Made by a program: the position numbers and the translations under genes. The notes beneath the pieces are model-generated. The model was not told the DNA's origin, searched no databases, and worked only from the letters and a program-made list of their open reading frames with translations. Below are positions 11,154-22,456 of a stretch of DNA of 64,000 nt, piece by piece (within the stretch, counting starts at the first letter, position 1; each line of letters begins with the position of its first letter). Origin of the DNA: Patiria miniata (Eukaryota; Echinodermata; Asteroidea; Valvatida; Asterinidae); assembly GCF_015706575.1 (NCBI RefSeq), contig NW_024037075.1, positions 10,601,746 through 10,665,745 on the forward strand. The letters are read 5' to 3'.

Positions 11154-12050
11154 GTACGACGACCCAATGTTTTAATTACATCTTTCAATAATTCGAACCT
11201 TTAAAGACTTGATAGTATTTACAGAACTATCATCTATTATCTAGGCGTAAGAGCCTTTCATTATAGACACATTTAAGTGATCAATTAATTATACAGAATT
11301 ATACCTGAGACAACACTCTTTTTGCAATTGTTATGATTAATTATAATTATTCGTACCCCATTTGATATTATGTTTAGTCTCATCGCTGTGATGACTACCA
11401 GGTACGACAGTGTTTTAATAACGATCATTCAATAATTTGAACCTTAAAGACGTCTTGATGAAGACAATATTTACAGAACTAGGGTCTATCATTTAGGCGT
11501 AAGAGCCTTTCATTTATCATATTTGCGTAATCAATACTAGAATTAACCTTGAGACTTCCCTCCTCTTTACAATTGTCATGGTTATTTCTGAATAATCGTT
11601 CCACATTTGATATTATATTAAGGCAAGCTTTTCAGAATTATCTCTTTTGGTTTTGTACAATATCAGATATCTTCCGCTGAGGATAAATCACGCATACTAT
11701 GGTGCATGTCTATTCAGACTTGTTTGCGTTCTGAACGCATTAGATCGCTAGAACAATTCTAGCATCTCATCTAGTAGATCTGATCTTTATGAATCTTACT
11801 GCCAACCTGTAAATCTCGTTTTATACCTCCGTCAGAAACTACTCCGACCATACCTTGATTGCCACTTGTGGATTTCATTTGAACCTTTAAGTTTCACAGA
11901 ACTTTCCTTTAGGCTTCAGAGCCTTTAGCTAAACTTAATTGAATAATCGCAAGATACCACTCATCTATTACATTATGGCTGTTTCTGGAATTGTACCCCA
12001 TCTAACATTGCTGTGTTGACTGCCAGATACGAAAAACCAAAACCATATTT
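11153..12050. repeat. Threefold degenerate 240-bp repeat
   Basis: Segments at about 11153-11400, 11401-11640 and 11880-12010 share the order: GGTACGAC start, an AATTTGAACC-type segment, TTTACAGAACT, a TAGGCGTAAGAGCC word and then a TCATGGTTATT- or ATTATGGCTGTT-like part. Such arrays occur as promoter monomers in some LINE 5' UTRs and in terminal regions of other retroelements. The assignment is open. Confidence 0.6.
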
Positions 12051-12183
12051 GGAAAAATGGAAACGTACACCTGAACTATGCAAGACAACTCCTTCAGGCA
12101 AGGGTAGCAATGTTCGTCTCTTATAAATACTGTTTGAGACATTGAACAACTATGAAATTACAACCAGACTTTACAACTGTGTT

Positions 12184-12375
12184 AAAAATTGTGTGTTGTC
12201 GTTGCTGCTCGCAAGCGTGAAGTGATCTACCTTCAATCCAACCACGCACACATTCCTGTGCCACTCCCTATTCAAATTACGCGCCCTTAACCACTCTACC
12301 GTGTCTCATTTACGTATCAATGATAAAGCAGATTTATTCTCATTCGTCCCGGTACTCAACCGAATAAATCAATAT
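12184..12375. repeat. 190-bp repeat, copy 1 (SINE-like or terminal repeat)
   Basis: Nearly identical to 15423-15613 in the same orientation. The minus strand carries GGTAGAGTGGTTAAGGGCGC, which resembles the A-box region of serine or leucine tRNAs. A clear B box and a poly(A) tail are lacking, so SINE is only one reading. No target duplication is evident around the pair. Confidence 0.7.
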
Positions 12376-12454
12376 TTATCATTTCAACACCATTCTACAC
12401 AATAAACAATCAAATCATCCTGATTTTGGTATTTGTGCTTGCAGCAGCAACCGG
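12376..12454. repeat. 79-bp direct repeat, copy 2
   Basis: The partner of 11075-11153. It directly abuts the end of the 190-bp repeat. Both copies end at GCAGCAGCAACCGG and then diverge. Confidence 0.8.
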
Positions 12455-13128
12455 TATGAACTATAAAGAACGGGTCTGTAATGCTGAATCCCCAAAAGGA
12501 TTTAGATATTTAACATCATATTGCAATCACTCTCTTGGATATATTAAAGTATCCTTCTCTGTCTCTGATATGGCGTCCATGACGCTTGAACAGCCTGTTG
12601 GATATCTGCTTTGATAGCCACTAAGACTCCAACAGCAGCATGGGGCTGCTCTGTGAAAACTCTAACCTTCCCTCTCAAACTCTCGAGTACTTCATCGGTT
12701 TATACCTCTATGAAATCACTTTATACTCTTCTTTAACATTTGTTTAAGTTTATGAACACAAAAGAAGGTCTTTATCTGAAGGGAAGACTTTGACTCACTT
12801 GACATACAATTCCAACATTGTAACTGTACATGTTGATAATAATTACCTCGCAATAATAACTGAATTCACATGGCCGAGTGCATGAGATAACACTTAAATA
12901 CTTCAATTAAAGTGCGGCTAACTCACTGAGCCGATAAGACCCGGTATATGAAATAAGGGCCTTGACCAGGATTCTTATATGAAATAAGATGTGTACTGAA
13001 CGGTCTTTACCCTATTTTGGCACTATCTCAGAAAGAATATCTGGTGTAATTGGATCTTTCTTTGGCTTAACCAGTGTTCTTGTCAGACCTTTAGCGCGGT
13101 GTATGACACCAGAGGGTCTTTGGTTGTA
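12455..13128. other. Mosaic filler, no gene recognised
   Basis: AT-rich sequence with no long open frame. A TATATGAAATAAG word appears twice (about 12946 and 12976). It is probably part of the surrounding retroelement mosaic. Confidence 0.4.
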
Positions 13129-13431
13129 TCATGGTCCCCAACTAGCCATGAGATGAACCCATGACATGACAGCTAAAGAGTTTGTGACTGTAGATGCATG
13201 GTGATGTTGCAGAGTTCCAATATGGATCAGGTATAAGGCTACCATGTAAGGATCTGCGGGTAGGGATGATATTCCGTGCAACTCTGCCCATTGTCGCCAT
13301 CTCGTGAAGGATGATCTGTACTGCGAGACTGTTGATGGGGCTTGTGACTCGAGTAGCATGGAAAGCAGTTGACTGGCGAGACTATATCCAGCTCTTGACT
13401 TTTGGCTGATTGAGGACTCCGCTGCCTCCAA
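13129..13431 (-). mobile_element. Tyrosine-recombinase fossil (DIRS/Ngaro or Crypton kin)
   Basis: A 100-residue minus-strand frame resembles the N-terminal core-binding (SAM-like) domain of element-borne tyrosine recombinases: APSTVSQYRSSFTRW, then LPADPYMVALYLIHI and an AVMSWVH segment. The catalytic domain is not seen. The surroundings hold degenerate repeated pieces (for example about 11640-11870 against 13620-13795), as in DIRS-like elements with complex terminal repeats. It is broken and old. Confidence 0.6.
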
Positions 13432-13619
13432 TTATCGCTGTTGAAGATGAGCTTCCAAACAGGAAAATAACAAAGATTGTTACTTTAACGAGATTAAAAT
13501 CATGCGTCAACTTACTAAACACTTTCTTTATTAAGTGCATTTAATTAAAAGCGCATTTCCCACTGCTTATTGCTACAACTATACTCTGAATACAAAAGAA
13601 CAGCTTATTTGCCAAATCT

Positions 13620-13800
13620 GAATCATCATCCGCTGGGGATATCAATTGTAACGTTTACAATACCAAACATCCACTGAGGATGTCACCATATTTTGGTGTA
13701 AGTCTGCTGAGACTGTCTTGTTTGCGTTCTGAACGCATCTCGTTATATACTTCTGTCAGAAACGACTCTGACCCTAACTTTTTTGCCACGTAAACCACTA
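13620..13800. repeat. Degenerate copy of 11640-11870
   Basis: Shared words in order: a CCGCTGaGGAT-type segment, CTTGTTTGCGTTCTGAACGCAT, then a TCAGAAACnACTCnGACC block ending in TTGCCAC. It indicates an internally repeated element across 11.1-13.8 kb. Confidence 0.6.
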
Positions 13801-15422
13801 AACTTTAGTATGGTGATACTCGTGGCTTTCATATTAAACCAATGGGGTTATCTTGGCCAAGATTAGGCCAAATAATAAACTAGGCTGACCATGCATGTTT
13901 CCATAGAAGGGTTAACTTAAGGCCAATTTCACTGCCTTCGATTCTCTCCGAGTCGAGCTTCGAGTCTTCTCGCTATCTGACCGATGCCCAAATATTCTAT
14001 TGAATCCCTTTTGTACTACCAGTGCGTCCAGCGTCGGTGGAACAGTTTTGAAACTGGAGGAAATTTTTCTCCGAACAAGACTAGTGAACTTTGATGAGAA
14101 ACAGATGTAAATACATCAGTGAAACGGGATTCTAAATACCTTTGGACTTTATACGAATCTCAAGTCAAGCCTACTAGAACTAAATCTTCTCTCTGGTTTT
14201 GAAGGAACTGGCAAACTCAATCATCGTCTAAAAGACATCTTGTATTTCTACACTTCTCCACCTTCGCACTAGACAAAACCACTTTGCTAATCCAAATACA
14301 TTCTCCGCTTAAGTTAAGCATGTGCTCTCTGACTTTCTGAAAGCAATTGTTATAAAATGGAATAAGCTGGCAAATCTCTAAACCATCGTTAAGCAAGTCA
14401 TCTGTACATGACATGTATGCATAATTCTGCATTTCTCACCTTCTGAACCAACTTCTTCACCACTTCAACCCGTTTTGAGCATTTTAAAACCAACCACTTT
14501 TGGTTTGAGCACTGTGCTCTCTATTCTATGGCTTTCTGAAGGAAACTGGAGTGTCCCAAACTGTCTTCTAAGACAACTCTCCTTGTTCTTGCAATTGCCC
14601 CTTTTCCAGCGATCGTACTATTTTGGTACAATTTAAAGACACATATGATGGTAGGAATTGGAACAAATTGGAAAAAAAAAATTCTGTGAAACCCAGGAAA
14701 ACCCGATTGGTCAAACGCTCACAAGGTGATATTTAAGATTTTCAGATCAAACTTCAACGTGAATCAATACGTTGTCAAGGAACAAAGAAATATGGGCGTA
14801 TCACCAAATTTGACTGATTGATGCCAGGGCTATCTACTCCCTTTTCGGACGACATTCACCTGTTGTCACTGAATTGAAACTTACAAAGGATTAATGATAA
14901 ACGGCTTTATTATGGGTTTCCAACAAATTGTATATGGCAGAACATCGATTCAATCTAGGGCCTATATTTCGTCTCAACAAGTAGAGTGTGGGTTTTCTGA
15001 AATTGACCATTTTCTGAGACTGGTTACATCTTATAACAAAGAACTAGTGTAAAAGTCCCCACAATTCACGATGGGAAAGTAATTCTCCAGAACATTCTTC
15101 GTTCGGAACCAGAAATCTCTCCGTTCTCAAAAAAATCATCTGTGAATTTCAACATCAGCAACTACATTTTTGCAAATTAAAAAGACTGTAATTTAACTTA
15201 GCTTCGTAAACTGGCTTTCTGCTTTCTGCTTTCCGATCTTCGGTCCATCTGCTATTAACAACTGTCTTGTCTTGATTGATACCGATGTAGGGGCGAGCTC
15301 TGTTGTCAGTAGCCTTGAATGTAATGTAGCTTCTTAAAATGAGATGTCGAATTGACTTTAGGAGAGCAAAACTGCCATCTCTCCCATTTGCTGATATAAC
15401 GCAATGGAAGTACAGCGCCACA
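13801..15422. other. No gene recognised
   Basis: Several short frames, none with a recognisable domain and none longer than 75 residues on its own before 15.16 kb. The 115-residue frame at 15155-15502 runs into the 190-bp repeat and looks fortuitous. Confidence 0.4.
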
Positions 15423-15613
15423 AAAATTGTGTGTTGTCGTTGCTGCTCGCAAGCGTGAAGTGATCTACCTTCAATCCAACCACGCACACATTCCTGTGCC
15501 ACTCCCTATTCAAATTACGCGCTCTTAACCACTCTACCGTGTCTCATTTACATATCAATGATAAAGCAGATTTATTCTAATTCGTCCCGGTACTCAACCG
15601 AATAAATCAATAT
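15423..15613. repeat. 190-bp repeat, copy 2
   Basis: The second copy of the 12184-12375 repeat. It begins immediately downstream (minus-strand sense) of the L1-type ORF1 frame that ends at 15616, so it may be the 3' part of that element or a later insertion into it. Confidence 0.7.
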
Positions 15614-15615
15614 AT

Positions 15616-16623
15616 TCACTCACCAATATTTGGAGGACCCATCAAAGCCAGTTGAATAAACCAAATATATTCTAAGTGACTTGTCTCATACCAGTACACA
15701 AAGCACAAACACAGAAAAACACACAGGTAACAGAACTGCATTATAATATTAATCACCAAATGAGGCGTATGTTTCAGGCTTCTCCCCTTGTATCGGATCA
15801 TTGCTGGAACAGACCACGGGATATATGCGAAGTGGACCCTCTCTTGGTTCTGGAAGCGCCGTAGATGGGTTTCTCGTAGCTCCTTCCGTTGTGCTCTGAC
15901 TTTTGGTATGACATCATCTGTGACGAATATGTTTTGGCCCTTGAACTTATTGTTCTTGAGGTGCTTCGCTGCATTTTTCAGTATGTACTGGCGATCGCTG
16001 TAGCGGAGAAGGCGACAGTGGATTGGCCGTGGTCGCGGGTTGGTGAGTTCGGCAGATGGGCCAGTCCTTGGTGGAGGTCCTGTGCGGTGTGCCCGGTCGA
16101 TCTCAATATCTTCCACACCCTGGAGCTTCATATGGTTGGAGAGGAACTCGGTAACAAATTCCTCACAGGATCCAGACTCCGCCTCGGAACCTTCAGGGAC
16201 GCCTTGAATGACGACATTGTTGCGTCGGCTGCGATTGTGTATGTCATCGATCTTGTCTTCTATGTTCCTAATGATCCTGAGGTTGTAGTCCGTTTTCTTA
16301 TCGATCTGTTTGTTGCTGGTTTCGTCGTTGTCTTGCACAAAAGTCACAGATGTTTTCAAGTCAGCGATGTCTTTGGTATTCGTGGACTTCTGTTGGTTGA
16401 CATTACTGAGGCGAACTTCTAAAGAGGTGAGTCGCGACTCTACAGTGTGAAGAGACTCCAGGATCTTGTCCAGCTTGTCTTCGATGGTAGTCAGCTTGCC
16501 ACTGCATGGACAATGACCACTGCCGCCATCTTCCTCACTGTCGCTCGGGCTAGGCGATTCATTTTTCATGCTCGGTTTTCGGCGACGTCTGGATGTTTTC
16601 TTGATAGGTTGGTTGTCCGCCAT
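15616..16623 (-). CDS. L1-type LINE ORF1 protein (335 aa frame)
   Basis: The RNA-binding ORF1 protein of an L1/Tx1-type LINE. The basic N-terminus has a TSRRRRKP cluster and an HCPCSG pair. A coiled coil runs at residues about 42-125 with heptad Leu/Ile. The RRM-like domain at about 130-205 starts RRNNVVIQGVPEG and contains DRAHRTG. The C-terminal domain at about 210-290 reads RPIHCRLLRYSDRQ, KNNKFKGQNIFVTDD, then IRYKGRSLKH. The last 45 residues are hydrophobic and read like untranslated sequence. No ORF2 follows, so this is a partial LINE or a separately propagating ORF1 copy. The frame itself is open throughout. Confidence 0.75.
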   Translation of the reverse strand: MADNQPIKKTSRRRRKPSMKNESPSPSDSEEDGGSGHCPCSGKLTTIEDKLDKILESLHTVESRLTSLEVRLSNVNQQKSTNTKDIADLKTSVTFVQDNDETSNKQIDKKTDYNLRIIRNIEDKIDDIHNRSRRNNVVIQGVPEGSEAESGSCEEFVTEFLSNHMKLQGVEDIEIDRAHRTGPPPRTGPSAELTNPRPRPIHCRLLRYSDRQYILKNAAKHLKNNKFKGQNIFVTDDVIPKVRAQRKELRETHLRRFQNQERVHFAYIPWSVPAMIRYKGRSLKHTPHLVINIIMQFCYLCVFLCLCFVYWYETSHLEYIWFIQLALMGPPNIGE

Positions 16624-16739
16624 GGTCAGAAGAAGTTTCCCGTTAGCTTATAATGGTACTGGCAATATTTAAATCATAAAGGCGCTGAGGAGATTAATTT
16701 TTGAGAGAGAGCAGAAAAACGTGCCTCCTTTACTCATCA

Positions 16740-16860
16740 CGCATTTGTAAACGATTTGCTTTTTTTCATTTTTACAATGATTGGAAAATGGTAGACGGTA
16801 TGGGTTCGTTTTCGAGTCCTTTTTCTTTTGACGATTTTAAAAACGACAATTGATTGGACC
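16740..16860. repeat. Displaced monomers of the 7.2-kb array
   Basis: GATTTGCTTTTTTTCATTTTTAC, TTTTCTTTTGACGATTTTAAA and AACGACAATTGATTGG echo the monomers at 7200-7640 in the same orientation. They mark the far edge of the insertions between the two P450 copies. Confidence 0.5.
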
Positions 16861-17029
16861 GAATTACACGGATCGGATCGATATAAGTCCATTATTTGCA
16901 TTTGCCGGATTGAATCGGAATACAGGAAGCAAGTTTCCTCCAGGGGTGAGGTCGACTGAGAGTAGACTGTGGGAACGAGGTTGTCCCGCCTTCACTGCCT
17001 TTTGTGACACGGTTGAATGCAGATAGTAC

Positions 17030-17318
17030 AATGCGAATTTACATAACGACGGATCACTGCTGTTGTGCAATACATTCTACAGGCCTTTTTATAGCTCCAT
17101 GGTCATACTACCAGTCAAACAGGATACAAACAGGCTTTACTTTCGGAAATCCTTCATGCAGAATTACTGTTTCGGGGAAGTGGAAGGCCTGCATCTTTCG
17201 TCCTCATAACGGACCAACATGCCTATAGTATAACTATTGATACCCGGATTCATAGCCCTTACACATTCATTATTCATTGATAGAAACCGACCAAAATCAC
17301 TTTCGGTAAAGAACATAA
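17030..17318 (+). promoter_or_regulatory. Displaced 5' flank of P450 copy 2
   Basis: The order of landmarks matches 2217-2350 before the intact P450: ATAACGACGGA, CCAGTCAnACAGGAnACA, an ACTTTCGGAAA-type segment, ACTATTG, ATAnnCCTTACACA, TTATTCATTGAT, then a TAGAAnCCG word. In copy 1 this stretch ends 70-80 bases before the ATG. Here it is cut by the LINE tail at 17320, and the coding exon resumes only at 26480. Translation or transcription from it to copy 2 is implausible now. Confidence 0.75.
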
Positions 17319-19744
17319 TCTTCTTCTTCTTCTTCTTCTTCCTTCTTAGTGCTGCCTTCATATGTTGAAGATAAACGCACTGCGTTGGGCGCATGCATTG
17401 TCTAAAGACAACAGGAATTTGTACTCAGGTACAGTGCTATATGTACAGGTGCAAGTAAAAATCTGGTGGTGCGATTAATCCGAGCGGATGTCCCTCAGCG
17501 CAGACTTGAAGGCGTTGAGGGATGGGTATGCAGCAGGATCAACTGGGAGGTTGTTCCAGTCTCGGATGGTACGTGGGAAGTACGAGCTAGCATGAAGATC
17601 TGGTGTGTGGGATAGTGAATCTGGAACTGTGTCCTCTGGTAGATGTCGATAATTGAGTAAGGTAGTTGTTCCAAGGGATGTCGACCAAGTTGTATCTGAT
17701 CTTGTACATCATCTGCAGGCGATTTTGGTGACGACGTTCCTGTAGTGAGGGCCAGTCAAGATGTTCTAACATGGATGTAACACTGCTGGTTCTTCTATAA
17801 TCGCCCATGACGAAACGAGCCGAACTTCGTTGGACTTGCTCAAGCTTCTTGGTATTCCGTTGGGTATGTGGATCCCATGAAGTTGCTGCAAATTCGACAG
17901 ATGGACGAATGAAGGTGGTGTAGACAGCTTCTTTGACTTTCTGGCTGCTGTGGCTCAGATTACGGGAGAAGAAGGCCTTGGTGCCGGTCGCTTTCCTGGT
18001 GATGTTGTCGATATGAGTATTGAAGCTCAGCCTGGAATCTATGTGGACTCCCAGGTATCTGGCTGAGGTGGAGACCCCCAAGACATGACCATGGATGGTG
18101 TATGAGGCAGGGAAGGGCTTCCACTTGTGGGTGACTTGGACAACCTGGCACTTTGTAGCATTCAAGTGCATCAGCCATTTAGCTTCCCAGTCCTGGAGGG
18201 CGTCTAGATCTTGCTGGAGGCTAGCTGTGTCATCGGTTGAGGTGATATGTTTATACAAAACACTGTCATCGGCAGATAACCTACATGTAGTTGTTGAGCT
18301 TCTGATGCATTCAGGCAGGTCGTTGATGTAGATTAGGAAGAGTAGGGGACCAAGGACACTCCCCTTTGGAACCCCGGATGAGACGATGGATTCACTACTC
18401 TTCTGCCCATCAACGAGTACAGATTGGGAACGAGAGTGGAGGAAATCTGATATCCATGCCAGTGTTGCGCCTCTAACTCCATAGTGCTGGACTTTCTTCA
18501 GTAGATGTCGATGTGGCACTTTATCGAATGCTTTCTCGTAATCGAGCAGGACCACGTCGATTTGTGACTTGCTGTCCAGTCCCTTGGTGAGGTCATCCAG
18601 CATACAGATCAGTTGCGTTTCGCAGGATCTGTATTTGCGGAAACCGTGCTGCGCATCTGACAGGATGTTGTTGTCGGTGAGGTGTTGGATCACAATGAAT
18701 GATGTGCTCGCACATTTTGCAGAGTACAGATATTAGAGAAATCGGTCTGTAGTTGGCGGCATCAGAACGACTTCCCCTTTTGAACAATGGGACTACTTGC
18801 GCTATCTTCCATTGTGATGGTACCCTCCCTTGGTCGATTGAAGCCTGGAAAAGTAACGTTGCTGCAGGAGCAATCTCCGCAGCCGTCTGTTTTAGCAGCA
18901 TGGTAGGTATCCCATCTGGTCCAGAGGCAGTGAAGGGCTTGAGATTTTTCAGGAGTTTGATCACTCCATTCTCGCTCACAGTGATGTTTTCCATTTCAGG
19001 ATGGTTGCTGGTGCCTAGGTCAGGTAGTGGAGCTCCGTTGTCAGTTGAGAAAACCGATGTGAATTGCCGGTTCAGAGTGTTGGCTTTGGCCTTGGGATCC
19101 GTGTGTAGAAAGCCTCCTTCTTTCAGAGGTGCAACACCCATAAGATCACATCGCTTGGCTTTCACGAGAGCACCCAACTTCTTGTTCCTACAACCTGCTG
19201 GTACGCTGTGGATGATGTCATGGACATACGTGTTGTAGGAATTTCGGCAGATGTTTTGAGCCTCCTTCTTTAAACGCTTGAAGCGAATCCAGTCTCTGGC
19301 TTTGTTTGTGCCGCGAGCCTTCTTGAAGGCACGACCCTTTTGTCTCAGGATGTGTTTTGATTTAGAGTTGAACCACGGTTGATTGACTCTTGTGGAGCTA
19401 AGCTTAGATGGAACACAGTCGTTGATGATCTCTTCAAGCTCCAGTTGCAGTGCAGTAGCAAAGTCTTCAACTGGCGTTGAAGTAGTGAACTTTGAAGTGA
19501 AATCAACTGACATCTGATGGACTCTCGAGCGGATGGTGACAAGGTCGGCCCTTTTCCAGAGCAGAATCTTGCGCCGAACTGGTTTCCTCCTATAGGCACG
19601 GGCGTTCGCGTCCATGAATACCATGTCATGGTCGCTTAAGGCTGGGAGACCCGAGCATCTGTTAGTGAGGGAGGGTCTGTTGGTCAAGATGATGTCCAGA
19701 GTGTTGTCCCCTCTGGTAGGAAAATTGACCATTAGCCCCCAAAA
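17319..19744 (-). mobile_element. CR1-type LINE, 5'-truncated
   Basis: Minus-strand LINE. It begins within the endonuclease C-terminus (NTLDIILTN, LSDHDMVF at about 19737-19610). A linker and then reverse transcriptase follow: GPDGIP, NYRPISL, VLLDYEKAFDKVPH, GVPKGSVLGP and an active site reading SADDSVLY, where the residue before ADD is Ser rather than Phe. One frame change lies near 18.69 kb. The 3' end carries a (GAA)n tail at 17320-17347, seen as (TTC)n on the plus strand. Its insertion cut the upstream flank of P450 copy 2. The 5' truncation point coincides with the LTR-like sequence at 19745. Confidence 0.88.
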
Positions 19745-20196
19745 TGTCACCACTCCAAAATTTGGCTAATTCTAAAAATTGAGAATGGTAACCCCGGATC
19801 CTATAGGACACACCAACAGACACAATAAATGACAAGAAAGAACAAACTTCTAATATTTCCAATTATATTAACAACTCTCCAAGTTCTGAGCACTATAATT
19901 ATGTACAGCAAAATCTTATAATCAAATTCTTCAATTTAAATCACACTCTTGATCTTGGAAGAAGATTCCCAATTCAACTTCAGATCAGGTGAATTACTTC
20001 CAACTTATTTAATCAATCAATGACAAGATCATAAAAAACACTTATGTTCAATTAATCAGTTAAATCACTTCCAAATTATTACATCAATCGATGACAAGGA
20101 TCATAAAAAGAACGTTCAATCAATTAATTACAAAATCCTAAAAACACCACTGTTCAGTCAATCAGACACTATCAATTTGTTTCCAAATGTAACTCC
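19745..20196 (+). mobile_element. LTR-like sequence, left copy
   Basis: About 450 bp starting TGTCACCACTCC. It is the inverted partner of 26034-26483. A TG start suits an LTR, but inverted placement does not fit the two LTRs of a single element, so at least two Gypsy-type insertions or an inversion are implied. It is a fossil with no intact internal region next to it. Confidence 0.6.
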
Positions 20197-20552
20197 AAAT
20201 CTCTATCTCTCTCTCTCTCACAACAAAACAAACTCCAACATACCACACACAAAAGGCCCTAAACGGCGTTTCCGAAAAGTACAAAACGATCTATTCTTTA
20301 CTGACTGACGTGATTTGTTCAACAATTAGGGTGGGCGTTCTCTGACAATTACCATGGCCTTGTACAAATGCTGTTGCGTAAGATAGAAGGGCTTTTTTAA
20401 CACTCCACGAACGCCTTAGCTCTAAGTGAATGGGTAAAGTCAACGCGGGACTGACTGACACGTTATTGGTTAAAACTTTCGGACGATTTCATTTATGGCG
20501 GGGTGCACAGGTATATACAAAATAAAATAATAATGAGCGGAACGCATTAAAC

Positions 20553-22340
20553 TACGGAAGCGTAGAAGGGCCAAAAGAAATTAAGAAAAAATTAGCTCCT
20601 ATCTCGCCGCGGCGAATTACTATCTCGCCGCGGCGAGTTAGTATCTCGCCGCGGCGAGTTACTATGTCGCCGCGGCAAATTACTATTTTGTATCGGTGAG
20701 CGTCGGGCACAACAATTGCGATCCCTCCGGGTCCTATGGAACGCCAAAGAGGCATCGGCGTAGCCAGGGTTTTCATCCTAGGGGACTTGGAGAGGAGGGG
20801 GGGGGGGGGCTTGAGGTTACAATGGAGGGGCGACCCAAAATTTCATCCGAGCTGAAAGGCCGTGAGACAGGGTTCCTTCACCGGATATCCGCCCAATACC
20901 CGCCCTAGTCTAGTGTCCCACATACCACTCGGCCGGGCCACTATAGATGCTCTACATTAATCCGTGTTCCACTCGCGCTCGCGGGATAACTATAACTAAA
21001 ACACACGGTCAACCGGAACGCTATACCATGGCCGGTTTTGCCGCAACGTTGACGTAAATATGACGTGCGCGTTATTATCATATTAATTAGCGTGACTCTG
21101 CGTGACTTCCCGTGGGTCTTGGTATAGACCAATCGAAATCAACCAAAAAGGTTAATATTTTTTTTGGGTGGAGAACTCGTGAAGGAGGGAGTCGTAAACT
21201 TTGTAACTGCATTCCATATGGATAGAACCTTATTAATATTCGTGACGCTTGAAAGTATTGAAAAATGACGAACTCAAAGCCTATTTTTCAAATTGTAATG
21301 AAAAATACTGAACATATCAAAACGATTTTTTAGTACATAGTAGGATCATGATCTCTGAGATACGGCCTTCAAAACGGGAGTAAATGATGTTTAAAGAGTT
21401 AACCCGCGAACATCCAAATGTCTGTGTAACGGTAATTTGAGCTATTTCATTCAAATCGGTCGTAACGATCGAAAGACGGTACATTACAGTAATTACTTTC
21501 CCCGCCCTCTGAGAGCTGCAATCATAATGTTGAATAGTTGGCAGGGTCATCCTCATCCCGTACGCTAATGGATCTGGCATTCAAAGTGGATAAACCACCT
21601 GTTGCCGCCTATTGAACTTTGTTTTCTTTCTTAATTTATTCTTAACAAAAAAAGAAAGGACAACTTTATAATTACATATATTATTTCATTCATCGGACGT
21701 ACTAACTAAAGAATTTAGAACCCAGCCCTGTGTGGGTGATTAGGTTGTTAGTTTTGCCAGAAGTTGATCACAGATTACATAAATCCATCACCACTCGCGA
21801 AAATCCATCACCGATTGTGACAGTCAATCACCGATTGCAAAACTCCACTGCCTATCGATAAAGTGCATCACCGATTTGGTGATCACATTAAATGCCTCTT
21901 TGGCGTTCCATAGAACCCAAAGAGTATCGCTATTCGTCGTGCCTGACGTTCGCCGATGCAAAACAGTAAGTCGCCGCGGCGAGTTACTATCTCGCCGCGG
22001 CGAGTTATTAGGGAGGTTTCGCAAGCGAACGGATACGCTTACAAATACGTTTAGCTATCCGTATCCGTTTTTTACTTACGTGTAGCGAGCGAGATATGCG
22101 TGTCGTCTGCACGTATGACTTCATACGCCACTCACTATCCGCTAAACGTGCAGACGACACGCATATCTCGCTCGCTACACGTAAGTAAAAAACGGATACG
22201 GATAGCTAAACGTAAGTGTAAGCGTATCCGTTCGCTTGCGAAACCTCCCTAGTAACTCGCCGCGGCGAGATAGTAACTCGCCGCGGCGAGATAGGAACTA
22301 AATTTTTCTTAATTTCTTTTGACCCTTCTACGCTTCCGTA
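20553..22340. mobile_element. Foldback element with CCGCGG satellite arms
   Basis: A 1788-bp non-autonomous element. The ends are TACGGAAGCGTAGAAGGG and its complement. TTAAAC stands directly on both sides (20547-20552 and 22341-22346), a 6-bp target duplication. The left arm runs 20553-20757 and the right arm 21889-22340. Each arm has an outer unique part, several tandem TATCTCGCCGCGGCGAGTTA monomers and an inner part ending GGAACGCCAAAGAGGC. The right arm is interrupted by the palindrome at 22009-22251. The centre (20758-21888) has no coding potential that I recognise. It sits inside the Gypsy composite. Confidence 0.88.
22009..22251. repeat. 106-bp-arm near-perfect palindrome
   Basis: The arms 22009-22114 and 22146-22251 are complementary except at two adjacent positions, around a 31-base loop. 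The ends read TAGGGAGGTTTCGC. It interrupts the satellite part of the foldback right arm, so it is the youngest layer of this nest. Such a structure can extrude as a hairpin and is hard to clone and assemble. Confidence 0.92.
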
Positions 22341-22456
22341 TTAAACACATGATCGGCGAAAATAATTATATACTTGTCGGTTGCACTGTAACAATTCACC
22401 CCCAGTTCTGTAAGAAAATGTCTTACATTTTCTCCAGGAGTTGCAGTGCACAATTT

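Noticed and set aside
17960-19629. Other-frame open readings across the LINE at 17.3-19.7 kb
   Set aside because: Shadow frames opposite or out of phase with clear reverse transcriptase motifs.
22140-22340. CRISPR-like array of CTCGCCGCGGCGAG repeats
   Set aside because: The genome is eukaryotic, the spacers are short, uniform and part of the monomer, and the repeats lie in transposon arms.
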